Shown: piece after piece, positions 31,629 through 39,825 of the stretch
Layout: each line of letters starts with the position of its first letter
Numbering within the stretch: the first letter of the stretch is position 1
Assembly (NCBI RefSeq): GCF_035994945.1
Contig: NZ_CP108677.1
Location: forward strand, 1,240,001 to 1,304,000
Source: Streptomyces sp. NBC_01216
Lineage (GTDB): Bacteria > Actinomycetota > Actinomycetes > Streptomycetales > Streptomycetaceae
DNA length: 64,000 bases
Direction: 5' to 3'
Notes under the pieces: model-generated
What the model was told of the DNA's origin: nothing
The model's database searches: none
The model's input: only the letters and a program-made list of their open reading frames with translations
Position numbers and translations under genes: made by a program

Positions 31629-32435
31629 TCAGGTGGGGTCGGGCTGTTCCCGGCCCCACCGAGCCCGCTCGCGTCCGGCGACCGTCGTCCAGGCGAACGC
31701 GCCATGGGCCACCGCGCGCACCTCCACCGCGAGCAGCCTCCCGGGGCGTGATCCGGGCCAGGCGTGGAATCCGCCGGCGATCGGCCGGACCGCGATGCCC
31801 AGCAGGGTGCGGGGCGCCTGCCCCTCGGGCAGCAGGACGCTGAACGCCTTGTAGGCCGCCTCCTTGGCGCAGAACGCCTGGAGCAGACGCCACCAGGCCC
31901 GCGCCTCGTCGGGAGCGGACACGGTCCAGGCCCGTTCCTCGGGGGTGAGGACGAGATGCGCCGCGGCCAACGGAAGCCCCCGCAGCTCGAGGTCGCAACC
32001 CAGCGCCGCATAGCGTTCGGCCCGCGCGGCCAGGGCCACGGCCAGCCCGCCATCGTGGCTGATGGAACCCACACTGCCGGCCGGGAAGACCGGCTTGCGG
32101 CCGGCCCGGAGGATCTCCCCGGCCGGCAGATCGGCCTCGGTCAGTGCGCGGCGCGCCGCGCAGCGCCCGGCGAGGAAGTCACCACGGCGCGGCGCCGGCA
32201 TCGCGCGCGCCTGGGCGTCCTCGAACGGGCCCGCCGGCTCCGCTTCGCTCTCCCCCGCCACCGCGGTGCCCAGGGTCAGCCCTCGCGGACCGAGGAGGGG
32301 CCGCAGCTTCGACAGCGCCGCGGCGGCGCTCGTGTGCACCCCCGCTGGGCCCTGCTCCGTCCGGAGCGCCGCGCGGTGGACGGCCCGGCCCGTGGACGTG
32401 GCGTCATACCGGGCCGGACCGCGCGGGTCAGGCAC
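31629..32435 (-). CDS. antQ: AntQ, 4'-phosphopantetheinyl transferase
   Basis: A protein of up to 268 residues that would convert apo- to holo-carrier proteins (AntG, AntC, AntD) using CoA. EntD/Sfp-type motifs are present: GSISHDGG, LGCDLEL (the Mg-binding Asp/Glu pair) and FCAKEAAYKAF. The GTG at 32435 overlaps the antF stop by 8 bases, so it is the third gene of an antG-F-Q operon. The first 40 residues are unlike family members; a GTG at 32339 is an alternative start. antQ is present only in some described antimycin clusters. Confidence 0.88.
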   Translation of the reverse strand: MPDPRGPARYDATSTGRAVHRAALRTEQGPAGVHTSAAAALSKLRPLLGPRGLTLGTAVAGESEAEPAGPFEDAQARAMPAPRRGDFLAGRCAARRALTEADLPAGEILRAGRKPVFPAGSVGSISHDGGLAVALAARAERYAALGCDLELRGLPLAAAHLVLTPEERAWTVSAPDEARAWWRLLQAFCAKEAAYKAFSVLLPEGQAPRTLLGIAVRPIAGGFHAWPGSRPGRLLAVEVRAVAHGAFAWTTVAGRERARWGREQPDPT

Positions 32436-33897
32436 GCAGCAGCTTCTTGATGATCTTCCCGGCGGGGTTGCGGGGGACCTCCTCGATGAACCGCAGGGTC
32501 TTCGGACGTTTGTAGGCCGCGAGACAACCGGTCAGATGGCGTTGCAGAGCGGCTGCGGTGGTGCCGTCATCGGCCACCACGTAGGCGAGCGGGACTTCCC
32601 CGTAGTCCGCGTCGGGGACCCCCACCACCGCGGCGTCCCGCACCGCGGGGTGCGTGCGAAGGGCCCGCTCGATCTCGGAGGGGTAGACGTTCTGTCCGGC
32701 CCGGATGATCAGGTCCTTGCTTCGGTCCACCAGGTGGATGTAGCCGGCGGTGTCAAGGTAGCCGAGGTCGCCGGTGCGCACCCAGCCGTCCACGGTGATC
32801 TCCGCGGTCGCCGCCTCGTCGCCCCAATAGCCCTGCATCACCCCCGGCCCGCGCACCCAGACCTCCCCGATCCCGCCCGGCTCCGACTCCTGTCCACCGG
32901 AGTCCACCGCGCGGGCCGACATCCCCGGGATGACCCGGCCCGCCGGAATGATCTCCGGGACGGCGTCGGGGTCGGGATGCTCCTCCGGCCCCAGAGTCAC
33001 GAACGGGCCGCCGACCTCGGTCATCCCGTAGACCTGGCGGAATCCGCACCCCAGGCGTTCGGCGGCTTCCGCGTAGACCTCGGAGGGCATCGGCGCGGCA
33101 CCGTACAGGACCTCACGCAACCGTGACAGGTCCGCGGTCTCCGCCGCCTTGGCCCGCAGGAGGAAGCGCAGCATCTGCGGCACCAGCCAGACGTGGGTGG
33201 CCCGGTGGCGTTCCAGGGCGGCGAGCGCGGTCTGGGGCTTGAACCCGGGCATCAGCACCACGGTTGCGCCCGCCGCCAGGTAGGTCAGCGACACGACCAT
33301 GCTGCCGTGGTAGAGCGGGCAGCAGTTGACCAGCACCATGTCGCTCTCGGGGCGGGCCACGGCGAGCCAGCCGAGCGCGATGGCCCGGAAGGACGCCTGG
33401 TCGACGGTGACGCCCTTGGCCTGGCCGGTGGTCGCCGACGTGTGGAGGATCGCCACCGGCTCGGTGTCGGAGACTTCCGGCAGGGCCTTGCCGCCGTGCA
33501 GGCCGAGCTCCGCGAACTCCGGTTCGTCCAGGCAGATCCGCCGGCGCACGGGAAGCCGGGGGTGACGGGCGAGCAGCTCCTTCTCACCGATCACGGCGAC
33601 GGCCCCGGTGCGCTCGAGGATCCCGGCGACCTCCACGGGCGTCAGGCTGTGGTTGACGGGGACGAACAGCGCGCCGATCCGGGCCAGCGCGAAGTAGGAC
33701 TCCATGACCTCGATCCGGTCCAGGGACAGCACCGCGACACGGTCCCCCCGGCCGATTCCGAGCTCCGCGAGGCCCTGTGAGAGACCTTCCACCCGGTCGT
33801 GGAACTCCGCCCAGGTGACGGAGCGCCTGTCGTCCACCAGAGCGGTGCGCTGCGGGAAACACTGGCGGTTGCGCTCCACCAGCTGCGTCAGCCACAT
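32428..33897 (-). CDS. antF: AntF, aryl acid (anthranilate) acyl-CoA ligase-type activating enzyme
   Basis: A 489-residue ANL-superfamily ligase. In the antimycin pathway it adenylates anthranilate and loads it on AntG. Motifs: P-loop at 153-162 reading TSATTGQAKG (Ala in place of the first Gly of TSGTTG, and Ala for Pro), VYGMTEVGG, the hinge WVRTGDLGYLD, SKDLIIRAGQNVYPSEIE and the catalytic Lys in NPAGKIIKK. Its ATG shares one base with the antG stop (TGATG), which fits stoichiometric production of enzyme and carrier protein. The P-loop variation is mild and should not abolish activity. Confidence 0.92.
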   Translation of the reverse strand: MWLTQLVERNRQCFPQRTALVDDRRSVTWAEFHDRVEGLSQGLAELGIGRGDRVAVLSLDRIEVMESYFALARIGALFVPVNHSLTPVEVAGILERTGAVAVIGEKELLARHPRLPVRRRICLDEPEFAELGLHGGKALPEVSDTEPVAILHTSATTGQAKGVTVDQASFRAIALGWLAVARPESDMVLVNCCPLYHGSMVVSLTYLAAGATVVLMPGFKPQTALAALERHRATHVWLVPQMLRFLLRAKAAETADLSRLREVLYGAAPMPSEVYAEAAERLGCGFRQVYGMTEVGGPFVTLGPEEHPDPDAVPEIIPAGRVIPGMSARAVDSGGQESEPGGIGEVWVRGPGVMQGYWGDEAATAEITVDGWVRTGDLGYLDTAGYIHLVDRSKDLIIRAGQNVYPSEIERALRTHPAVRDAAVVGVPDADYGEVPLAYVVADDGTTAAALQRHLTGCLAAYKRPKTLRFIEEVPRNPAGKIIKKLLRA

Positions 33898-34145
33898 CAG
33901 TTGGCGCCCGACTGCGCGGTGGTCTCCCGATCGGCGAGGTAGCGCTCGAAGTCGGCGATGGTGGCGAGCCCCTCCATGTCCTCGGCCGTGACCTCCGCGC
34001 CGGTCCGCTGCTCGATGAGCAGGACCAGGCGCACGAGGTCTCCGGAGTCGATGCCGCTGGCACTGAGGTCCTCGTCGTCACCGACACCTTCGGCGAACTC
34101 CGGCGTCCCCGTCAGCTCAACCAGCATCGTCCTGATGGTGCTCAT
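33897..34145 (-). CDS. antG: AntG, discrete acyl carrier protein
   Basis: An 82-residue acidic four-helix carrier protein. The phosphopantetheine attachment site is Ser34 in SGIDSGDLVRL; the residue after Ser is Gly where most carriers have Leu, Met or Ile. In antimycin biosynthesis anthranilate is bound here while AntHIJKL oxidises it to aminosalicylate, and the product is passed to AntC. It is the first gene of the antG-F-Q operon; the promoter-like pair lies 65-91 bases upstream of its ATG. Confidence 0.92.
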   Translation of the reverse strand: MSTIRTMLVELTGTPEFAEGVGDDEDLSASGIDSGDLVRLVLLIEQRTGAEVTAEDMEGLATIADFERYLADRETTAQSGAN

Positions 34146-34209
34146 GGCGTAACCCCTCTCAGCGCGTTCACGCCGCGCCGGTTTCCGTTGGCACTGACTA
34201 CCGGAGAGA

Positions 34210-34236
34210 GAGACGGGGGACGCCGCGCACACTCCC
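34210..34236 (-). promoter_or_regulatory. Putative AntA-type promoter of antG
   Basis: Read on the minus strand: GGGAGTGT, then 13 bases, then CGTCTC (within CCCGTCTCT). The same elements with the same 21-base register occur on the plus strand toward antH. CGTC is a usual ECF -10 core. Confidence 0.6.
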
Positions 34237-34280
34237 CGGCCGTGCCGTGACCTTCATCACGCAACGTCCTGCCGCGCCCA

Positions 34281-34307
34281 GGGATTGTCACCCGGCTCGC
34301 CCGTCTC
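34281..34307 (+). promoter_or_regulatory. Putative AntA-type promoter of antH
   Basis: GGGATTGT, 13 bases, then CGTCTC (within CCCGTCTCT), 58 bases before the antH GTG. It mirrors the antG element in sequence and spacing, which suggests one sigma factor fires both operons. Confidence 0.6.
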
Positions 34308-34364
34308 TTTCCTTCCGAGAGGCACTGCCGCGACGGCGGTGGCGCGGACGAAGGGTGATCCGAG

Positions 34365-35384
34365 GTGAGCGCGCAACCCGCCGGACCGGAAGGTCCCGCG
34401 CACGACGTGCAGGAGCTGACCGAGCACTTCGAGGCGCTCCTTGCCGCCGGTGAACAGATCGAGCCCCGGGACTGGATGCCCGACGGATACCGCCGGATGC
34501 TGATCCGTCAGATCGCGCAGCACGCGCACTCGGAGATCATCGGTATGCAGCCCGAGGGGAGTTGGCTCACCCGGGCACCCTCACTGCACCGCAAGGCGAG
34601 CCTGCTGGCCAAGGTGCAGGACGAGGCGGGTCACGGACTGTACCTGTACTCCGCGGTGGAAACCCTGGGTGTCAGTCGCGCCGACCTCCTCGACGCCCTG
34701 CACAGCGGTCACCAGAAGTACGCCGCGACCTTCAACCATCCGGCGTTGACCTGGGCCGATACCGGTGCCATCGCCTGGCTGACCGATGGCGCCGCGGTGG
34801 TGAACCAGGCCCCCTTGTGCCAGACCTCGTACGGCCCTTACGCGCGGGCCATGCGACGGGTCTGCCAGGAGGAGGCGTTCCACGTCCGGCAGGGCTACGA
34901 CGTGCTGTGGACGCTGTGCCGGGGAACACCGGCGCAGCGGCAGATGGCCCAGGACGCGGTGAACCGCTGGTGGCTTCCGGCGGTGGCGTTGATGTTCGGG
35001 CCGCCGGACACCGTCGCCCAGGGCGCGGACGCGCGGACCGCGGCCATCGGCGCCTCGGTGTCCAGGCGCTCCCTGGCCTGGGGCATCAAGCGGCACACCA
35101 ACGACGAGTTGCGCCAACGCTTCGTCGACAACTGCGCACCGCAGGCGGCGCGGTTGGGGGTGACGCTGCCCGACCCGGCGATCCGCTGGAACGAGGAGCG
35201 CGGGCACTACGACTTCAGCCCGATCGACTGGCAGTCGTTCCGCGGCGCGCTCGGCGACGGCTCGCACTGCGCCCGTCAGCGCCTCTCCCGCCGGGTGGCG
35301 GCACACCGGGAAGGAGCCTGGGTCCGCGAGGCGGTCGACGCCTACGCTGCGGGACTCACCGAAGAGGAAGGGCACGTCGCGTGA
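34365..35384 (+). CDS. antH: AntH, PaaA-like diiron oxygenase alpha subunit
   Basis: A 339-residue catalytic subunit homologous to PaaA of the phenylacetyl-CoA epoxidase. The two-helix-pair diiron ligands are recognisable: Glu57 ([13 protein letters not shown]), Glu87-xx-His90 (DEAGH), and Glu170-xx-His173 (EEAFH). In the antimycin pathway the AntHIJKL complex converts carrier-bound anthranilate to 3-aminosalicylate. The GTG at 34365 is preceded by GAAGGG and follows the putative AntA promoter. It is the first gene of antHIJKLMNO, all with short gaps or overlaps. Confidence 0.92.
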   Translation: MSAQPAGPEGPAHDVQELTEHFEALLAAGEQIEPRDWMPDGYRRMLIRQIAQHAHSEIIGMQPEGSWLTRAPSLHRKASLLAKVQDEAGHGLYLYSAVETLGVSRADLLDALHSGHQKYAATFNHPALTWADTGAIAWLTDGAAVVNQAPLCQTSYGPYARAMRRVCQEEAFHVRQGYDVLWTLCRGTPAQRQMAQDAVNRWWLPAVALMFGPPDTVAQGADARTAAIGASVSRRSLAWGIKRHTNDELRQRFVDNCAPQAARLGVTLPDPAIRWNEERGHYDFSPIDWQSFRGALGDGSHCARQRLSRRVAAHREGAWVREAVDAYAAGLTEEEGHVA

Positions 35385-35683
35385 ACGAGCGGCCGGTGCG
35401 GGTGCAGACCCCGTGGGAGGTGTTCGTCCGGCCGCGCCGCGGTCTGGCACACCAGCACGTCGGGGCGGTGCACGGGGCTGATGCCGAGATGGCCCTGGCC
35501 AACGCCCGTGAACTCTATACGCGTCGGGGCGAGACGGTCTCCCTGTGGGTGGTGGCCTCCGCATGCGTACACGCGGCGTCACCGGACGAGAAGGACCCCT
35601 TCTTCGCCAACGCGGCCCACAAGCCGTACCGCTACCCGGAGCACTACATCCCCTTGAACGAGGACGGCGGGCATGAGCTCTAG
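35381..35683 (+). CDS. antI: AntI, PaaB-like oxygenase subunit
   Basis: A 100-residue small subunit like PaaB. The N-terminal [20 protein letters not shown] and the block [20 protein letters not shown] are the family's conserved core. PaaB bridges the catalytic and structural subunits; it has no cofactor. The start codon GTG overlaps the antH stop (GTGA). Confidence 0.9.
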   Translation: MNERPVRVQTPWEVFVRPRRGLAHQHVGAVHGADAEMALANARELYTRRGETVSLWVVASACVHAASPDEKDPFFANAAHKPYRYPEHYIPLNEDGGHEL

Positions 35684-36449
35684 CACCGCACCCGCGGTTC
35701 AGCTCGACCTGGCCGAGTACGTGGTCCGGTTGGGCGACGACGCCCTCGTCCTCAGTCAGCGGCTGTGCGAATGGGTCACCCGGTCCCCCACCATCGAGGA
35801 GGACCTGGCGTTCGCCAACCTCGCCCTCGACCTGCTCGGCCACGCCCGGACGCTGCTCGACCACGCCGGTCGACTCGACGGCACCGGTCGCGGCGAGGAC
35901 GATTTCGCCTTCGACCGCACCGAACGGGATTTCCGCAACACCCTGCTGGTGGAGCTCCCCCGCGGGGACTTCGCGTTCACGATCGCGCGGCAACTGGTGT
36001 ACGCGCACTACAGCGCGCTGTTGTGGACCGCGCTGGAGAGCTGCGCGGACGAGGTACTGGCGGCGTTCGGCGCCCGGGCGGCCCGCGAGGTGGAATACCA
36101 CCGGCTGCACGCCGCGCAGTGGACGGTCCGGCTGGGACGGGGCACCGCCGAGAGCAGGCTACGGATGCAGCGGGGGCTGGACGAGGTATGGCCTTACGCG
36201 GACGAACTGTTCGCCTCCGACGCGCTGTCGGACCGCCTTGACGCGGGCGGCATCGTGATCGCGCCGGCCGGCTTGCGTTCCGACTGGCAGCGCGCGGTCA
36301 GCGCCGTGATCGAAGAAGCCCGGCTGAGCCCGCCGCGGCCCTCCTGGCGCGCCTCCGGTGGGCGGACGGGGCTGCACAGTGAGGCGTTCGGGCCGCTCCT
36401 GGCCGAGCTTCAGGCGGTCCGCCGCCAGCACCCGGGGGGCACCTGGTGA
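35673..36449 (+). CDS. antJ: AntJ, PaaC-like structural oxygenase subunit
   Basis: A 258-residue ferritin-fold partner of AntH, homologous to PaaC. It keeps the helical framework (LAFANLALDLLGHARTLLDH, ERDFRNTLLVELPRGDFA, EVEYHRLHAAQWTVRLG) expected of the non-catalytic subunit that stabilises the alpha subunit. The ATG lies inside antI, overlapping by 11 bases, so the subunits are produced together. Confidence 0.9.
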   Translation: MSSSTAPAVQLDLAEYVVRLGDDALVLSQRLCEWVTRSPTIEEDLAFANLALDLLGHARTLLDHAGRLDGTGRGEDDFAFDRTERDFRNTLLVELPRGDFAFTIARQLVYAHYSALLWTALESCADEVLAAFGARAAREVEYHRLHAAQWTVRLGRGTAESRLRMQRGLDEVWPYADELFASDALSDRLDAGGIVIAPAGLRSDWQRAVSAVIEEARLSPPRPSWRASGGRTGLHSEAFGPLLAELQAVRRQHPGGTW

Positions 36450-36943
36450 GCGCTGTGGAACGGCTGTCTGCCGAACGCGTGAGGGAGCGGGTGAACCGGG
36501 TACCGGATCCCGAACTCCCCATGATCTCCCTGGGTGACCTGGGAGTGGTCCGCTCCGTCGAGGAGGCGTCGGACGGGGCGCTGGAGGTCGTCGTCACGCC
36601 GACCTACCTGGGCTGCCCGGCCATGCCCGCGATCGAGGCAGGCATCCGTGAGGCGCTGGACTCCACCGGTCACCCGGACGGCCGCGTCCGCAAGGTCCTC
36701 GCGCCCGCGTGGAGCACGGACCGGATCAGCGCCGAAGGGCGCCGCAAGCTCGCCGCGCACGGCATCGCGCCTCCAGGTCCGGCCGGCGACCCACTGCCGG
36801 TCCGAATCGGCCTGGGCGCGCCCTGCCCGCACTGCGGATCGACGGCGACCCGGCCGCAGAGCCCTTTCGGGGCCACCCGGTGTCAGGCCGTGCTGGTCTG
36901 CACGGCCTGCCGCGAGACCTTCGCACATCTGAAGGCGATGTGA
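36446..36943 (+). CDS. antK: AntK, PaaD-like iron-sulfur assembly protein
   Basis: A 165-residue MIP18/DUF59 protein like PaaD, thought to mature the iron-sulfur or diiron centre of the oxygenase. The N-terminal domain has VPDPELPMISLGDLGVVRSV and TPTYLGCPAM with the conserved Cys. The C-terminal extension carries a four-Cys site: CPHC, then TRC..., then CTAC, within QSPFGATRCQA. GTG start overlaps the antJ stop by 4 bases. Confidence 0.9.
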   Translation: MSAVERLSAERVRERVNRVPDPELPMISLGDLGVVRSVEEASDGALEVVVTPTYLGCPAMPAIEAGIREALDSTGHPDGRVRKVLAPAWSTDRISAEGRRKLAAHGIAPPGPAGDPLPVRIGLGAPCPHCGSTATRPQSPFGATRCQAVLVCTACRETFAHLKAM

Positions 36944-38094
36944 GTGCGCCCGTGTCGACCTCCACGACGACCTCGGTGCCGACCGCCGGGGACCAACATC
37001 CGGCGGCAGGGCCCGGGGCGGCACAGGTCCGGCGCGCCACCGGCTGGTACCGGCTTCGGGTCAGCCGGCTGGAACACGTCGGCGAACGGACGGTGGCGAT
37101 CAGCCTGGACGTCCCCGACCGGTGGGCGGACGTCTTCGCGCACCGGGCCGGGCAGCATGTCGCGGTCCGCCACCACAGGGGCGGAGACGAACTGCGCCGC
37201 AGCTACTCGCTCTGCCTCCCGCACGGGGCGTCGGCCGGGATACGCCTGGTGGTCAAGCGCCTGGGGGCCGACGGATTCGGGGACTTCGCCACCAGCACGC
37301 TGAGCGTCGGCGACCACCTCGAACTCGCGCCGCCCAGCGGCGACTTCCGGCTCGCCGAAGCGTCCGCGGCCCATCATGTCCTGGTGGCCGGTGGCAGCGG
37401 CATCACCCCGCTGCTGAGCATGGCAGTGGCGGCACTCCGCTCGGACCCCCGTTGCCGGGTCTCGCTCCTCTACGCCAGCCGAACGGCCCAGTCCGTGCTT
37501 CTCGCGGACGAACTGGCCGACCTCAAGGACGCCTATGCCGACCGCTTCTTCGTCCTGCACGTCCTGTCCCGGGAGTCCCAGGGGAGCGAGCTGCTCTCGG
37601 GGCGCATCGACGTCGAACGGCTGCCCGGGCTGCTGCGCCTGCTCGGTGCCACGCCCGGCGACGCCTCGCACTTCTATCTCTGTGGGCCCCTGGGTCTGGT
37701 GGAGACCGTTCGCACAGCCCTCGCCCGATGGGGCGCGGCTCCCGGTCAGGTGCGCTTCGAGCTCTTCACCACGGGGGGTGCGCCGCGGACGCCGCAAGAG
37801 GAACCACTGGGGCGCACCGGCCGCATCACGGCACGACTGGACGGCCGTACCACGGAGGCGGTGATGTTTCCGGAGGACCGCGTGCTTCTCGACGCGGTGC
37901 TGCGTGCGCGGCCGGAGACCCCGTACTCCTGCCGGGACGGCCTGTGCGGTGGTTGCAGGGCCAAGGTGACCGGCGGAAGCGTACTGATGGGCCGCCAGTA
38001 CGCCTTGGGGCCCGCGGAGATCTCGGCCGGCTACACCCTCACCTGCCGGGCGCGACCGGAGTCGGACGAGGTCGCCCTCGATTTCGACGCCTGA
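36940..38094 (+). CDS. antL: AntL, PaaE-like ferredoxin reductase
   Basis: A 384-residue NAD(P)H oxidoreductase supplying electrons to AntHIJ. After a Thr/Pro-rich leader come an FAD-binding barrel (RRSYSLCLP), the NAD(P)-binding domain (VAGGSGITPLLSM, FYLCGPLGLVE), and a C-terminal plant-type [2Fe-2S] domain with Cys331, Cys336, Cys339 and Cys369 (C-x4-C-x2-C-x29-C). This is the PaaE order. The GTG at 36940 overlaps the antK stop; a second GTG at 36952 is possible. A 66-base gap separates it from antM. Confidence 0.92.
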   Translation: MSAPVSTSTTTSVPTAGDQHPAAGPGAAQVRRATGWYRLRVSRLEHVGERTVAISLDVPDRWADVFAHRAGQHVAVRHHRGGDELRRSYSLCLPHGASAGIRLVVKRLGADGFGDFATSTLSVGDHLELAPPSGDFRLAEASAAHHVLVAGGSGITPLLSMAVAALRSDPRCRVSLLYASRTAQSVLLADELADLKDAYADRFFVLHVLSRESQGSELLSGRIDVERLPGLLRLLGATPGDASHFYLCGPLGLVETVRTALARWGAAPGQVRFELFTTGGAPRTPQEEPLGRTGRITARLDGRTTEAVMFPEDRVLLDAVLRARPETPYSCRDGLCGGCRAKVTGGSVLMGRQYALGPAEISAGYTLTCRARPESDEVALDFDA

Positions 38095-38160
38095 AACCCG
38101 GGGGCTCGCACCCCGCGCGTCCCCGATCCCTCCCCCTTCCTCCTCAGGAGCGCTGCAAGC

Positions 38161-38949
38161 ATGACGATCACCCCAGGTAGGCTCACCGGCCGTACGGCCC
38201 TGGTGACCGGCGGCAGTCGAGGGATCGGACGGGCGATCTCGCTGCGGCTCGCCGCCGAAGGCGCCTTGGTGGCCGTGCACTACGGGCACGACGCCACCGC
38301 CGCCGACGACACCATCAGCGATATCGAAGGGGCCGGTGGCCGGGCGTTCGCCGTGCACGCCGAGTTGGGTGTCTCCGGTGACGCCGAGACCCTGTGGGCC
38401 GCCTTTGACAAGCAGGTGTCGGAGTTCGGAGCGGGCTCCGGTGTCGACATCCTCGTCAACAACGCGGGTATCACCCTGCCCAGGCGGATCGCGGACGTGA
38501 ACGAAGAGGACTACGACCGGCTGTTCGCCGTGAACGTCAAGGCACCGTTCTTCGTCCTCCAGCGGGCCCTCGGTCGGCTGCGGGACAACGGCCGGGTCAT
38601 CAACATCTCCTCAGGTGTGACCCGGATCGCCATGCCTCAGATCGTGGCCTACGCGATGACCAAGGGAGCGCTGGACACCCTCAGCCTCACCCTGGCGCAG
38701 GAGTTGGGCCCCCGGGGCATCACCGTGAACACGGTTGCGCCCGGCTTCACGATGACGGACATCAACCCGACCCTGCAGGTGCAGCGGGTCCTCGACGCCT
38801 ACGCTTCCGCGTCCGTCTTCAACCGGATCGGACAGCCCTCCGACATCGCCGACGTGGTCGCGTTCGTGGCGAGCGATGACGCCCGCTGGGTCACCGGGCA
38901 GTGGTTGGACGCCACCGGAGGCACCCACATCGGACTGCCCGCCTCGTGA
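38161..38949 (+). CDS. antM: AntM, discrete SDR ketoreductase
   Basis: A 262-residue short-chain dehydrogenase/reductase. Nucleotide-binding TGGSRGIGRA at 16-25, NNAG at 100-103, and the catalytic Ser151, Tyr164, Lys168 are intact, with the PGFTMTD and GQWLDATGG endings typical of classical SDRs. In antimycin biosynthesis this enzyme reduces the beta-keto group left by AntD, which has no KR, giving the C-8 hydroxyl later acylated by AntB. Confidence 0.9.
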   Translation: MTITPGRLTGRTALVTGGSRGIGRAISLRLAAEGALVAVHYGHDATAADDTISDIEGAGGRAFAVHAELGVSGDAETLWAAFDKQVSEFGAGSGVDILVNNAGITLPRRIADVNEEDYDRLFAVNVKAPFFVLQRALGRLRDNGRVINISSGVTRIAMPQIVAYAMTKGALDTLSLTLAQELGPRGITVNTVAPGFTMTDINPTLQVQRVLDAYASASVFNRIGQPSDIADVVAFVASDDARWVTGQWLDATGGTHIGLPAS

Positions 38950-38991
38950 TCCCTCCGCCCCCGTGCCTCACCTGACCTGCGAAGGAAGCCC

Positions 38992-39825
38992 ATGAACGGA
39001 TTCTGCCCGGCCGCCGCCGAAGCACCAGCCCTGGACTTCGAGGGGACGACACCCTACGAGGACTACGTCCGCGCATCGGTGTTGTCCTCTCTCCAGCAGC
39101 CCCTGACCAGCGACCAGGGCGAGATGGCCTTCCTGGTGACCACCCAGGTCATGGAACTGTGGTTCACCCTGCTCGTCCACGAGTGGCGCACCGCCAGGGA
39201 CGCCTTGCTCAAGGACGACTTCGAACAGGCCATGGACGCGCTGCGTCGCAGCCGGCGCACCCACCAGGCGCTCAACGACTCCTGGCAGCCGATCGCGGCC
39301 ATGACCCCGGGGCAGTTCAACGGTCTCCGGGATGCCTTCGGCGCGGCCTCCGGCTTCCAGTCGGCGATGTACCGGCACATGGAGTTCCTCCTCGCCGACA
39401 AGTCGCGGTCCCTGGTGCAGGCTCATCGAGGACACCCGGCCACCTACGCCGAACTCCAGGAGGCGCTGGCCCAGCCTTCCCTGTACGACGAGGTCCTCGG
39501 CTACCTGCACCGACGTGGTCTGCCGGTCCCCGAGCGGGTCCTCTCCCGGGACCCTCGCGAGGCATACACGCCGGACTCGCAGGTCGAGGAGGTCTGGCGG
39601 CAGATCTACTCCGGCCCGCCGCATGACCCTCTGGTGCGTCTCGGCGAGGAGCTCACCGACATCGCGGAACTCGTCCTGCGCTGGCGCAACGACCATCTGT
39701 TCGCCACCCGTCGTGCCCTGGGCAGCAAGGTGGGAAGCGGCGGCTCCGCGGGCGTCGCCTGGTTGGAGAAGCGGGCCGACCGTTCCGTGTTCCCCGAGCT
39801 CTGGAGCGCCCGCAGCCATGTCTGA
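38992..39825 (+). CDS. antN: AntN, tryptophan 2,3-dioxygenase
   Basis: A 277-residue heme enzyme converting tryptophan to N-formylkynurenine. Family motifs: SDQGEMAFLVTTQVMELWFT (substrate pocket), TPGQFNGLRDAFGAASGFQS, the axial heme His235 in RWRNDHLFATRRALG, and SGGSAGVAWLEKRADRSVFP near the end. In this pathway it opens the route to anthranilate. No kynureninase (antP) is in the window, so that step must come from elsewhere. The stop overlaps the antO start by 8 bases. Confidence 0.93.
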   Translation: MNGFCPAAAEAPALDFEGTTPYEDYVRASVLSSLQQPLTSDQGEMAFLVTTQVMELWFTLLVHEWRTARDALLKDDFEQAMDALRRSRRTHQALNDSWQPIAAMTPGQFNGLRDAFGAASGFQSAMYRHMEFLLADKSRSLVQAHRGHPATYAELQEALAQPSLYDEVLGYLHRRGLPVPERVLSRDPREAYTPDSQVEEVWRQIYSGPPHDPLVRLGEELTDIAELVLRWRNDHLFATRRALGSKVGSGGSAGVAWLEKRADRSVFPELWSARSHV

